Source: Haematococcus lacustris
Lineage: Eukaryota > Chlorophyta > Chlorophyceae > Chlamydomonadales > Haematococcaceae
Direction of reading: 5' to 3'
Length of the DNA: 64,000 bases
NCBI GenBank assembly: GCA_030144725.1
Contig: JASKMD010000014.1
Coordinates: forward strand, 6,523,450 to 6,587,449
Part shown: in pieces, positions 22,927 through 33,948 of the stretch
Position numbering within the stretch: the first letter of the stretch is position 1
Layout: each line of letters opens with the position of its first letter
Notes under the pieces: generated by a model
Seen by the model: the letters and a program-made list of their open reading frames with translations, nothing else
What the model was told of the DNA's origin: nothing
Database searches by the model: none
Program-made: the position numbers and the translations under genes

Positions 22927-23045
22927 GTCAGGGGGTCAGGGGGCAGGGGTCAGGGGTCAGGGGTCAGGGGTCAGGGGTCAGGGGTCAGGGGTCAGGGGTC
23001 AGGGGTCAGGGGCCAGGGGTCAGGGGCCAGGGTCCAGGGTCCAGG
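22927..23045 (+). repeat. (GGGGTCA)n heptamer array in P450 copy 2 intron 4
   Basis: About 13 copies of GGGGTCA with a few GGCCA variants. The same heptamer forms an array at 28941-29040. Copy 1 intron 4 has only the first few units. Confidence 0.85.
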
Positions 23046-23469
23046 TCGGGTTGCATGGGGCCTGGGCCGCCGCCTACCTAACCTGCTGCTGCCCTGTTGC
23101 CCGCAGTGTGTGGCCCGGCTGCTGGCCCGGTTGGCTCGCATCACAGCTGCAGGCGGAGGAGACGGTGCCATTGTGGACGTGGCTCCCCTCATGAGCGACC
23201 TCACCATGGATGTGGTGGGCAGCTGTGCGTTTGGTGTGGCCTTCAACACCCAGGTCGGGGGGAGGGAGGGCATGCGGATGATGGTTGCTGATGTACAAAG
23301 CGCTGCTGAGTGCCATCCTGGCTTTGCAGGAGCAAGACTTGCTGCAAGGGAGGCAACCAGATAACGCCGACCACTTTCACCTGCCCCATCCCACAAAGGA
23401 CTTTGTGCATGCCTGTCGTGATATGTTTGATGCGGTGGGTGGGGAAGGTGTCACAAGTAGTACCTACTT

Positions 23470-23700
23470 CGGTATACTTCGTAACATAGCTCCCCCTTTA
23501 GCTACGAACGTCTCTGAGAGCACCACTTTGGATAGTTCAGTCGGACACCGTCGCTTTTAGCTTGTCACGGCCACCCACATCATTTGGGACCATATCACAC
23601 TTTACACAGGCCAAGACTCGAACCCGGGTGGGAGCCCATTATCACCAGTAGGTCACATGGTCGGAAACCACTGTAACAAAGGAAAGTATTGCTAGTTTCG
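23470..23700 (-). repeat. tRNA-related SINE-like insertion (B box present)
   Basis: On the minus strand CCCACCCGGGTTCGAGTCTT contains a good RNA polymerase III B box (GGTTCGAGTC) at about 23612-23621, about 70 nt after a possible tRNA-like start. The rest (about 23460-23600) is non-GC-rich and absent from copy 1. The A box is weak and no tail or TSD was resolved, so this is a tentative SINE or tRNA relic. Confidence 0.35.
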
Positions 23701-23709
23701 GTAAATATG

Positions 23710-24306
23710 CTCCCTCTCCCTCCCCCTCCCCCTCCCCCTCCCCCTCCCCCTCCCCCTCCCCCTCCCCCTCCCCCTCCCCCCTCCCCCTCCCCCTCCCCCT
23801 CCCCCTCCCCCTCCCCCTCCCCCTCCCCCTCCCCCTCCCCCTCCCCCTCCCCCCTCCCCCTCCCCCTCCCCCTCCCCCTCCCCCTCCCCCTCCCCCTCCC
23901 CCTCCCCCCTCCCCCTCCCCCTCCCCCTCCCCCTCCCCCTCCCCCTCCCCCTCCCCTCCCCCTCCCCCTCCCCCCTCCCCCTCCCCCTCCCCCTCCCCCT
24001 CCCCCTCCCCCTCCCCCTCCCCCCTCCCCCTCCCCCTCCCCCTCCCCCTCCCCCTCCCCCTCCCCCTCCCCCCTCCCCCTCCCCCTCCCCTCCCCCTCCC
24101 CCTCCCCCTCCCCCTCCCCCTCCCCCTCCCCTCCCCCCTCCCCCTCCCCCTCCCCCTCCCCCTCCCCCTCCCCCTCCCCCTCCCCCCTCCCCCTCCCCTC
24201 CCCCTCCCCCTCCCCCTCCCCCTCCCCCTCCCCCTCCCCCTCCCCCTCCCCCTCCCCCTCCCCCTCCCCCTCCCCCTCCCCCTCCCCCCTCCCCCTCCCC
24301 CTCCCC
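23710..24306 (+). repeat. (CCCCCT)n hexamer tract, about 600 bp, in P450 copy 2 intron 6
   Basis: Almost pure CCCCTC/CCCCCT with occasional units one base longer or shorter. The minus strand is a continuous run of G5A-type blocks with high potential for G-quadruplexes. It ends at CCCCAGGG, about 20 bp before the exon 7 acceptor. The long Pro/Ser/Leu and Gly/Glu/Arg frames here are artefacts. Confidence 0.95.
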
Positions 24307-24777
24307 AGGGCAAGCCTGCATATGCAGAGCCGGCTGGAGCGCGCGTCAAAGTGGGCTGTGGCCACCATAGTATCACCAGCCTGGACGGCCCCTGCCATCA
24401 GGTCCGACATGCTGCAGCACCTGGGGCCTCCCCTACTCCCTTACTCCCTTACTACTACTCACCCTGTCCACTGGCTGGCTGCCTCACTCATCACATGTGG
24501 GCTTGAGTGCAGGTGGCTGGCTCGCCACTTCCCCGATGCTCGCTACCTGAACACGCTGCACACCCGTCAGATCATCATTGACACCTGCAAGGCACTGATC
24601 CAGGCGCACCAAGAGGCCAAACCCACCACAGCTGAAGGTCTGGATGGGGCGGAGGCTGACCTCGCCAATGGCACCAAGCGCAGCAAAGAATGGCTGTAAG
24701 TGGCATGGGGGCAGGAGGGTGATGGCTGCAGGCGGCTGAGCTGTCTTCTGGCAGTGGCCACCAGACCAAGAGCTTCT

Positions 24778-24976
24778 TGGCCCTGGCCCTGGGCCCTGGC
24801 CCTGGCCCTGGCCCTGGCCCCTGGCCCTGGCCCTGGCCCTGGCCCTGGCCCTGGCCCTGGCCCTGGCCCTGGCCCTGGCCCTGGCCCTGGCCCTGGCCCT
24901 GGCCCCTGGCCCTGGCCCTGGCCCCTGGCCCTGGCCCTGGCCCTGGCCCTGGCCCTGGCCCTGGCCCTGACCCTGG
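24778..24976 (+). repeat. (CCCTGG)n hexamer tract in P450 copy 2 intron 8
   Basis: About 33 units of CCCTGG. Copy 1 has only about six units at the same place (17801-17838), so the tract expanded after duplication. Confidence 0.9.
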
Positions 24977-25499
24977 CCATGTCTTCTTGCACTGCCTGCA
25001 GGACCAAGAGTTTTCCTGGGCCAGCTGCTTGAGGGTCAGGACATGACCACCAGGCAACCACCCCTCGACGTGTACCAGATCATCGCCCAGGTACACAGGC
25101 TGAAGCATTGCTAGGGAAACAGTCATGCAAGTGACGTACAGCATTTGTCAGTCACTCAGTCCCAAATATCTGCACATGGCCCTACAATGTGACTGTGAGC
25201 TCGGATAACAAGAAAGGTAGTCCTGAATTTGAAACTCGTTGCCGTTCTGTGTCATCACATGTTGCACAGCATTGTTTCAAGGACATGGCCCAAACATCTG
25301 AACATAGCCCTGTTAAGTGCATTGCATGTGCATTGGATCTTAGTTAACAACAAAGGTAATCCGACCCAATCCTGGGTTACGTCACCGTATTGTGTGTGCT
25401 GTTAAGGTCGTAGCTCTACCCGGGTGCCCCACCGTATTGTGTGTGCTGTTAGGGGCATGCAGAGGACATGCATGGTCGTAGCTTTACCCGGGTGCCCAC

Positions 25500-25778
25500 C
25501 AGTGTTATTTTTTCGTTTCGCCCGAATGCATGATCTATAGCTCAAAGTGACATGGCATAGGTTCATACCCCTGATATTATAGCTCGACCTTACTTCAAAA
25601 CATCGCTCAGGTAGAAAATTTAACTACGCCAAAATACGCAAAACTACAGGGTAAACCGCAGTTTTCATAGCGCAGTGAGAGGTAGTGAAGCTTGAAAAGC
25701 GACCATTTCATAGCGCAGTAGGACCCCTGAAATGTCGCTTTTTACTGCGGTCGATATATATAAGGCGAAAAAAAACTG
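25500..25778. mobile_element. hAT-type MITE, 279 bp, in P450 copy 2 intron 9, TSD GTGCCCAC
   Basis: Exact 8-bp duplication GTGCCCAC (25492-25499, 25779-25786). The ends are inverted: CAGTGTTATTTTTTCG on the left and GGCGAAAAAAAACTG on the right. The interior CATGGCATAGGTTCATACCC, then GCTCGACCTTACTTCAAAAC, is shared with the element at 26070. Confidence 0.85.
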
Positions 25779-26069
25779 GTGCCCACCTCATGGGCTCTGC
25801 CCCTGCCCTGCCCCTTACCCCTGGCCACCCTGCCTCATTCCAGGCCAACCACTCCACCCTGCCCTGCAATGCCCCCCTCCACCCTGCCCTGCCCAGACCT
25901 CATTGATAAGTGCTTCCTGGCCCTGTACTACATATGGGTGCACCCTGACCAGCTCCACAGCCTGCATCACCCTGCCCACACAACCCCGCCCTGGCCTTCA
26001 CCCTCCCCCTGCCCTGGCCTGCCACACTGCCCTCATCCCAGGCTAGTCCATGCGCTGCCTGGTTCACAC

Positions 26070-26330
26070 CAGTGGCTTTTTTTGTTAGTGACATGGCATA
26101 GGTTCATACCCTTGATTTCATAGCTCGACCTTACTTCAAAACATCGCTCAGGTAAACGGTTAAGCAAAAAACTGCGCTAAAATACGCAAAAACACAGATA
26201 GAAGCACCTATTTTATAGCGCAGTGCGTAGTAGGTCAGCTCGCAAAGCGACCATTTCATAGCGCAAAACGACCCCTGGAATATGGCATTTCATAGCGAAT
26301 GCGATGTATAGTGCGAGAAACAAAACACTG
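26070..26330. mobile_element. hAT-type MITE, 261 bp, sister of 25500-25778, TSD GTTCACAC
   Basis: Exact 8-bp duplication GTTCACAC (26062-26069, 26331-26338). The ends are CAGTGGCTTTTTTTG and CAAAACACTG. The interior is a diverged copy of the 25500 element in the same orientation, with recurring CATTTCATAGCG words. The different TSDs show two independent insertions in one intron. Confidence 0.85.
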
Positions 26331-27606
26331 GTTCACACGTACCTTTCCCAAGCTCAACCCTAGCTTTTGCCAACCCGGCCACAGGTCTTTGTCTTCCTCA
26401 TGGCTGGCTTCGAGACAACAGCAGCCACCCTGACCTTTGCCCTGTACCTGCTGGCTGCCAACCCTGAGGCCCAGCGCAAACTACAGGTCAGGGGCCGACC
26501 CTCCTCCTCACACCTCAGCAATAGCACCATGAACGCCATCAGCAGCATGAGAACAGCACGGCGGGACAGCCCAGCAGGCAAGGCTGGCCCCCTCCACCCC
26601 CCCTCACCTGCTGCACCCCCCCTGCTGCTGCACTGCAGGCTGAGGTGGACGGCCAGGCCCACCTGCTGGCGCCCCCCAAGGGCCCCCCTGCTGCCCAAGA
26701 GCTGAATGGCGGCGACCACAAGCGGGGCAATGGCATCAAGCTGGCCAACGGAGCTGGCCAGGGCAATGGAGTGCACCTGGAAGCCAGGGCCATGTCAGGT
26801 GCGGCTTGCCCTGCCGCATCATCCTCATGGCACCCCTCATGGCACCTGCACTTGCACTCACTGGTTGCGGCTTCAAATGTCGGCAAGTCGCATACCATGC
26901 CAGGTGGTGCCCTGACGGCTGAGGAGCTGGCCCGCTCCTTCCCCTACACCTGCGCTGTGGTGGACGAGGCGCTGCGGCTGTACCCCCCGGGGGCTGGTGC
27001 CATTCGCGCACCGCCTGAAGCAACAGAGTTGCTGGGTTACACGTGAGGCTGCATACAAATGGCTGCAAGGGGTTGCATAGCTGACGAGTAGTGGGCGCGA
27101 AGGGGTCCGTGCCGCAAAAGCCTACTCCTGCAGGTGCTCCCCGCTTCCTGGTGCTTCGGCGCATTCTGCAGGGTCCCGGCGGAAGCGTTTGTGTTCCTGC
27201 CTATCTACTCCTTCCACCACGACGCGAACGTCTGGCCAGACGCTGCCGAGTTCAGACCGGAGCGCCACTTGGCCGGCCACCCCGACGCGATGGATGCGAC
27301 CGCCAAGACGAGTTTCATGCCCTTCGGCCTCGGGCCAAGGTGGGCAGGATGTGATCGCTGTCGTCTGTCAATGTCAGCTCGTGCGACCCAGCATGCTCTA
27401 TCCACGACCGGGCGGGTGCGTTCCCGCGCAGGGGATGCCCTGGATCGCGCTTCGCGCTGCAAGAGGCGCGACTGGCGCTGGCCAGCTTGGCGAGCCGCTT
27501 CGCCTTTGAGCTAGCGCCAACGCAGGAACACCCGGTGCGATGTCGCACCAGCCCGACCATGGCGCCGCTGAACGGCATGTCTTTGAGAGTGAGGGAGCGC
27601 GCATGA

Positions 27607-28580
27607 GCGCGTGTGCCTCGGTCCACCCGGGGGTTGAAATGTGTTCATACTGCTGCATTGCTGATGCGAAGTTGAGTGTTGTGCGACGCGGGTTGGTTGC
27701 GTCGCCTGTCGTCAAAGCTGGTCCTTGTGATGAATGTTATGTGAGCAACAACAGTTCGACCGCAAACACAAGGCCGAGCTCATCACTAAGATAGAAAGAC
27801 TATGCCCCTCGCCGTTTGGCGTGCAGTAAGGGAGGAGAGTAGCCTCGGTGAATGTCCTTGCTACCCTCCCAACAGGGGCAGGTAGGGGGTTGGATGGGGG
27901 CCAGGCTACCGGGCGCACCCAGCTCATCAGCATATTAGTTTCATTAGCATGGAATGCATCTACAATTGCCAGTTTAAGCTGCTTCAAGCGCTAGGGAAGA
28001 CAAAGCTGTATGATACAAGATGCACGAAGTTGAGGGAAGAAAAACCAATGGAAGTTGCATCTACACTGACTTGCAGCATTTGCGCATCAAGGGGTGACCA
28101 GGGCAGGGAAGGCAAGGCAAGGCAAGGCAAGGCACCACAATGGCACCATGTGCTAAGTTAACGCGATCAGGTGGCGCTCTGGCATCACCATGCTCCATGT
28201 ACGGCATCTGCCTCCCACCAAACCCCCCACCACCAGGCAAGGTGTGATTCCTGACTGACCCCACCTAGCGCTCCATAACCATATGTACAGCATGTGCCTC
28301 CACCTCCACCTCCACCCACCTAACCCTGACCCTAACGCTGACCCTAACTCCACCCTAACCCAACACCAGCGTGTCCCCCTCCCTAACCCATCGCCAGGCA
28401 ACCCAACGGCGCATTGCACTGCCTTGCTTGGCGCTTGCTTTGGCGCTCACTGAGGTGGGGGTCCAGCCTCAGGTACTGCCTGCTGATCCCAGGCAGTACA
28501 CCACCCTGCATGCCCTTGGTGATTACACCCTCGCCGATGGGCGGTCACCTTCAAACCAACCCGCCACAGTAGTTTTCTCA
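27607..28580. other. P450 copy 2 3' flank and spacer
   Basis: 27607-28010 aligns with the 3' flank of copy 1 (19593-19960). Beyond that there is a short degenerate CCCTAA/CCCTGA stretch (28320-28370) and no gene. Confidence 0.45.
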
Positions 28581-28587
28581 TGTCGGC

Positions 28588-28662
28588 AGGTGGGGTCGAA
28601 CCCGTGACCTTCCACTCGTTGTGGAATCACCATAAGGTTGACTCCACCAGCTAGGGTGTGGG
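28588..28662 (-). ncRNA. tRNA-like relic or SINE head
   Basis: On the minus strand CCTAGCTGGTGGAGTCAACC contains an A-box-like TAGCTGGTGGAGTC. CACGGGTTCGACCCCACC contains a B box. Between them TTATG-GTGATTC-CACAA can form an anticodon arm with U33 and anticodon GAT. The T stem is poorly paired, so a functional tRNA is unlikely. It lies about 40 bp beyond the predicted 3' end of the IST1 coding region. Confidence 0.4.
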
Positions 28663-28699
28663 TCCACGGCTGCCACCGCTGCCGCTCCTGCTGCCACTC

Positions 28700-31600
28700 C
28701 TACTCCTGCTGCACCCGCTCCTGCTGCTGCCCCTGCCCATGCTGCCCCTTGTGCCGATCTCGCTGTTGTCGAGAATGCCTTGTGATGCAGGTAGGGGAGC
28801 TGGTGTGAAGCATCAGGGCGATCTATTGCCATGCGCTTGCACACTGACGCTGGCTGAGAAGGGTGGCAGGGCAGGGCCAGTGATCTTGCGAGGTACTAAG
28901 GTGCCGGCTGCGCCCTCAGGGGGTCCTGATCCTGCACGCCCCTGGGGTCAGGGGTCAGGGGTCAGGGGTCAGGGGTCAGGGGTCAGGGGTCAGGGGTCAG
29001 GGGTCAGGGGTCAGGGGTCAGGGGTCAGGGGGTCAGGGGCCCCGCTCCGCCCCACCTCGTCCCATCCCCACCCCGCCCAGGCACCACGCTGTCACCGCCC
29101 CTTACCATGACCCATGTTCAGGGTCAGCCACGGAGCTCAACAAGGAGCTGGGCGCCCCTCCCCCTTACCCTGACCCACGCAATGCCAGTCTGCTTCCCTC
29201 CCCCGGGGTCATGCCTGCCTGCCTTCCCTCTCACCACGCCCTCCCGCCACCCTGGACACTCCGCGTGCCAGGCCCTAGTCTCGCCGCCTCACCTGCTGTT
29301 GGTGCTCCAGTCTGCTGGACAGAGCCTGATCCTGATCAATGCTCCCCCCACCTGGGTTGCTCCCTGCCGCCTGCTGCTGCCAAGCCAGGCGCTGCAGCTG
29401 CTGCTGTAAGAGCAGCTGCTGCTGCTGCTGCTGTAAGAGCTGGTGCTGCTGCTGCTGGTGTTGCTGCTGTTGGGTGGCTAGCCACGCCTGCAGCGTGGGG
29501 AGGAGGGGGGCAGCCAGGTGCAGGCAGGGGGGAGACAAGAGCCAGGGCACACCAGAAAAGACCCAGGTGGGTAACTCTCAGGGCAGGGTCAGGAGCAGCA
29601 GCGCTTCATCTGAGCTTCACCACATCCTCTGACAGCCGCACAGTGTGACACACAGTGTAACTCTGGTGCCATTGCAACCCTTAACCTCCATGCACCCCAC
29701 CCCACCCCCATCACACATCCTGCCCCGGACTGGTCGTATGAAACTTAGGGACGCCACAAGCCGCACCCACCTGTGCCAGCTGCTGCTCACTGCCAGGCTG
29801 GGCGCCCCCCTGGGGCCCCGGCCCCAGCCCCAGCCCCCCGCCCTCAGGCCAGCCCTCCAGGCCATGTTGCCCCGTCTGGGTCACTCCTGGGGGCTGGAAG
29901 GTCACACCTCCAGAGGGTGCGTGGGCATGAGGGGGACCAGGGGCGGGCTGCCCTGACCCCGAGCCCCTCCCCTGCTCCATGGCCACGACCCAAGGTTGAT
30001 GAGGGGAGAGGGGGGCTGTGGCCGGGGATAGCGCGTGGGCCAGCGTGGAGGGGTCCCAGGCCAGGCCAGCTTCGTGGGCTATGCTGGCCAGTGCTGCCTG
30101 CTTGTCGCTGTAGTCAGGGCCTTCCAGCTGGTGAGCACATCCCAGGGCAGGGGGGGGAGGAGGGCAGGGGGAGGCAGTCAAGGGGCGGGCAGGGTAGGGA
30201 AGGGCAGGGTAGTGAGAGGAAGCAGTAGGGGGGTGAGGGGGTCATGGCTTCGGTGGTGGCTTCGGTCATGGCTTCGGATGGTGTATCACCTTCACCCCCA
30301 AACCTCTGCCAACTTCAACCCCTAGCAATGCCTGGTTGCACCACCCTCATACCACCTGCCCACCTGACTGCCTCACTGTCCCACCCCCACCCCCACCCCC
30401 ACCCCCCACCCCCACCCCCACCCCCCACCCCCACCCCCCACCCCCTAACCACCTTCCCATTGACTACCACCCACCCACCTGACATCCCACTCCTGTCCTC
30501 CCCCCCTGACCTTCCCCCCTGCCCCTTCCCCTCGACCCCCCCCCCCGCACGCAGGCCCCCCTCCCTCCGCCCTCCACTCACCCGCAGCCATCTGATCATA
30601 TCCCTGCTGACCTCCCACGCTTCGTGTGTCTCAGGGTTGATGACTTGCTCCACAAACCCCTGTTTGTACTGCTTGCTGAACAGCGCCTGCAGCTTCTGCA
30701 GCTCCTCAAAGTCAGGCAACCTCTGCGTGCAAGCACCTCACCCCACCACACACCATAGCCCTTGCATCACACAACATCACACTGCACATCACACCACACC
30801 ACACCAGGTCACACCATCACTTCAAAATGCAGTGTTGCCAATGCCTATCCTCTCCAAACCTGCCCCTGGTACTGCCACCAACGCTGCCCCTGCTGCTGCT
30901 GCTGCTGCCCCTGCTGCTGCCCCTGCTGCTGCCCCCTGCTGCGGCTGCTGCTGCTGCTGCTGCTGCTGCTGCACTGGGTGCTGACCCTGCTGGCAGTGCT
31001 GCTGGATCTGAGCACAGCTAAGCCTTGCCACCCCCCCTAGCAGGGGATGGGGGTGGGTAGGGTGGTGGGTGGGTGGGTGGGTGTGGCCTTGACAACCTTG
31101 GCAGCCAGGAGGCCAGCCAGTGTGCAGCAGGCAAGCAGCAGGGAGTGGCGGTCTGAGGGGCCTGGCAGCCAGCCAGGTGGGTCCGTGATGGTGGGTTTGA
31201 GAGGCTGTCTGAGTCACTCCACGTCACGTGACCTCCCTCACATGGGCAGCGAAGATGATGGAGCTGACGGCGGCCATGATGTCGCTGGGCACCACAGCCT
31301 CCTTCACCAGTTGGTGTGCCCGCCCCTCCACCGCTTTCAAGTACAGCTCAAGCCGGTCCCAAGCCTGAAAGCAGGCATGGCAGACCCCATCCCCTCTCAC
31401 TCCGGAAGGCACATCAAGATTGCCGACAGCTGGTGGATGCCAAGCTGTGGCGCACTGACCTCTGCCGGTAGTCAGCAGCCTGGCAGCAGCAGACAGACGT
31501 CAACCTCAGGGTGTCTGGGCACTGCCAAGCAGCAGCTCCTGCCTGGCAGCCCATGATGGCCACTTGGCTACAAGACCCAGCAGCCAAGAGAGCTGACAGA

Positions 31601-32941
31601 CAGGCAGCAGCCCATGACAGCCTTCCCATGGCTAAAAAAGAGCTGATAGCTGGTGGAGGAGAAGTTGGCAGCAAGTAAGGTCCCTAGCCTATGCACAGTG
31701 TACAACAGCCTGGAGCCAACAGCCGTACATCAGCACATAGTTGCATGCCATCCCCACTCTCAAGTAGCTCCAATCAGGCACCAGGCATCAGGCATTACCA
31801 CCCTGAAAGACATTCAGCCAGCGATGGCATGCCCCCCCATCCACATCCCGTCCACCCTCTATTGGCCACACCCAGCCACAGCTTATCCTGTGGTGGTGAA
31901 GAAGTTAGGGTTTAAGTTTAGAGGTCATGGTTATGGTCACCCTCCCCCTCCTCCTCCCCCTCCTCCCCCCTCCCCCTCCCCCTCCACCCCCCCAACGACA
32001 TCACCCTCCTCCCCCTCTTCCCCCTCCTCCCCCTCCTCCCCCTCCTCCTCCCCCTCACCCCCATCACCCCCTCCACCCTCCTCCCCCTCCTCCTCCCCCT
32101 CCTCCCCCTCCCCCTCACCCGCTCTGCCACAGCTCATGCTGTGATGGTGCAGATCCCCACGATCCGTGATCTTACACCAGCCACTGTGAATCATCATGTC
32201 TCACACATGGGTACATGCACATGGGTACCGCACACCCACCCACACCATCACTCTATATCACACTGACGGGCCATACATGACACCAAGTAGGGTTCAGGTC
32301 CCCAGGACTGTCGCTAGCCCCCTGCACTTGAAGGGCTGCACAAGCAGTCAGTCGCCCCCTCTGCCTCGCCCCTACAGGCACCCGTTCTCAGCAGAGGGCT
32401 GATTGTGCTCAGTGCAGGGGCGCTCCCGCATGCCTCCCACCATCATCACCCGGCAGCCTCCACAACCACCTCAGGCCACCACACCCACCGCCTCCACCAC
32501 CTCACCCCAGCTGCCACCTGGCCCACGGGCTCCTGCCACTCCTCCTCACCATGTCCATCATCTCCTCCCTCACCACACTCTCCACCCGTCTCCAGGCCAT
32601 GTCTGTGTCCCCCTCTCGCAGCAGATCTGCTACTTCTCTGCGCAGCTTCTTAATCTGTGGTGTAAGGCAGGTGTGCAGGCGCATCAGGGTAAGGGAGCTA
32701 TCCCAGGGGCCAATTGCAACCGCCACTGCCCAACTCGGGGCGTACGTTGCGAACGCGACGGGTGTGCGCCTGCTTTATCCTCGCGCAGCCCAAACGACAC
32801 TGCAGTGCGACAGGCAACCGCGCAGGTGAGGGCCGCAACACGCCATCGCCCGCTGGCAGGCATCGCTCGACAGCACCATTGCCAAACCTGCATCCCAAGC
32901 GCTGAGGCGGAGACCTTCGTCTTCGATGTGAAGCAGCCCAT
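28700..32941 (-). CDS. IST1: IST1 family protein (ESCRT-III-like regulator of VPS4)
   Basis: IST1 proteins bind ESCRT-III subunits and the AAA ATPase VPS4 on endosomal and other membranes. Exons on the minus strand: 32888-32941, 32746-32799, 32550-32654, 31242-31364, 30582-30722, 29771-30127, 29293-29487, and a tentative last exon 28700-28762. Every exon is phase 0 and each boundary has GT/AG. The joined protein (about 363 aa) starts MGCFTSKTK. It continues through the IST1 core: RLGCARIKQ (20-28), IKKLRREVADLL (37-48), RRVESVVREEMM (58-69), LELYLKAVEGRA (76-87), IMAAVSSIIFAA (100-111), DFEELQKLQALFSKQY (116-131) and QAALASIAHEAGLAWDP (about 168-184). A Pro/Gly-rich linker and a Gln-rich tail follow (QQQQHQQQQHQLLQQQQQQ). 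MGC at the start resembles an N-myristoylation plus palmitoylation site, unusual for IST1. Exons 1 and 8 are the least certain. Confidence 0.85.
28941..29040 (+). repeat. (GGGGTCA)n heptamer array in the last IST1 intron
   Basis: About 13 units, the same heptamer as at 22927-23045. Confidence 0.85.
30380..30450 (+). repeat. (CCCCCA)n tract in an IST1 intron
   Basis: Short CCCACCCCCACC run just downstream (minus strand) of the fifth IST1 exon. A second C/T-rich run (CCCCCTCCTCCCCCTCC) at 31940-32125 lies in intron 3. Confidence 0.8.
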
Positions 32942-33948
32942 CTGGGCCCCCTCCTTGTTGATGGGGTCCTTGACCTCGCTTCAGACTCCTCTTTATGCTG
33001 AGGCGCCGTCAGACGCCGTCAGAACCTGATAGAAAACTCAACGGCCGAGGTAGGCAGCCCGCCACAGGTCGCCATCATTACGCGACACGCAGCGAGCTGC
33101 TTTGTTGTGTAGCTCTCTTACGAACGGCGGTGGATTCTCGTCTATCGCATCAGCACATGAGTGACTCGTCCAGCACCTTTTTTTGAGTCCATGCTCCCCC
33201 CCTCCTCAAAAGCAACGGTTCGTAGAAGACGGTGAATCAGATTCTGCATCCTACAACCCTCTTGCTATGCTCAAACTAAGCAATAGTTATGACTTATCAC
33301 AAGACAGTGGGTTTTTTTCACGAGTGCACAGGCTGCGACTAGGGCGTGCCTGTTTATACTAGCTGCAGGCCAAAACTGGCGGAAAAGGTGTGGCAATGAG
33401 CCCACCTACCTCTTAAACCTAGAGGGCAATGCCACAGCTCGACCATTTAAACTCGAAGCATGCTACTTACTAGGTCAAGCTTCTCTGAGACAGCGTTGCA
33501 AACGCTCATACACAGTAACTTGCCGAAATCCGGACACCCCGTTTCTCGTGTTCTCTTGTGTCTTCACCGAAAGCCCCCCTTTCTTTTCGCGCATCGCATT
33601 GTTTGGTAGTTGCTAGGGTGGTTGTCGGGTTGCGTCATGTTTGCGCGTGGTGGGAGGCGAGATCTCACCACTGCCGGGACCGCCGGTTTCTAACTCGGAG
33701 GCGAGATCTCACCACTGCCGGGACCGCCGGTTTTAAGCTGGGAGGCGAGATCTCACCACTGCCGGGACCCCATCCGGAGTTAAGGCCTGGCCGCGACTAC
33801 CAGGAGCGTTTCAGGAAGCTTCCTCAACGCTCCTAGATACCTTGGTAGGTAACAAAGATGGTGCAGTCACCGCGCTGTGTCAAATGTGCGGCTGCCCGCG
33901 GTAGCGCTTGCCGTGTTGGGCTGAATTCTTTGCACGTAACAACACTCA
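32942..33948. other. Spacer upstream of IST1 with a 44-bp tandem repeat
   Basis: Three copies of GGAGGCGAGATCTCACCACT followed by GCCGGGACC start at 33653, 33697 and 33741, a 44-bp period. No gene was recognised. The IST1 promoter should lie in about 32950-33500. Confidence 0.5.

Larger units (their letters stand above)
21531..27606 (+). pseudogene. Cytochrome P450, copy 2 (tandem duplicate, frameshift in exon 9)
   Basis: Same 14-exon structure as copy 1. Exons: 21531-21617, 21863-22027, 22473-22627, 22836-22926, 23107-23253, 23330-23434, 24328-24401, 24513-24695, 25002-25090, 26385-26486, 26639-26798, 26904-27042, 27172-27339, 27432-27606. Exon lengths equal copy 1 except exon 9, which is 89 nt instead of 85. 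It has one extra T in the TTTT run at 25011-25014, which shifts the frame into an early TGA, and a separate in-frame 3-nt gain. All catalytic motifs are otherwise kept: AGFETT, ExxR, PER and FGLGPRGCPG. The GC donor of intron 2 is also conserved. Introns 6, 8 and 9 have been enlarged by satellites and MITEs, and the TGTAA signal is lost. One-base homopolymer errors are a known assembly artefact, so if the extra T is an error this would be an intact second gene. Confidence 0.8.

Noticed and set aside
23595..24699. Pro/Ser/Leu and Gly/Glu/Arg proteins of 200-336 codons
   Set aside because: Artefacts of the (CCCCCT)n tract inside P450 copy 2 intron 6.
28314..28370. Interstitial telomere-like CCCTAA stretch
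   Set aside because: Only about five degenerate words mixed with CCCTGA, CGCTGA and CCACC; too short and impure.
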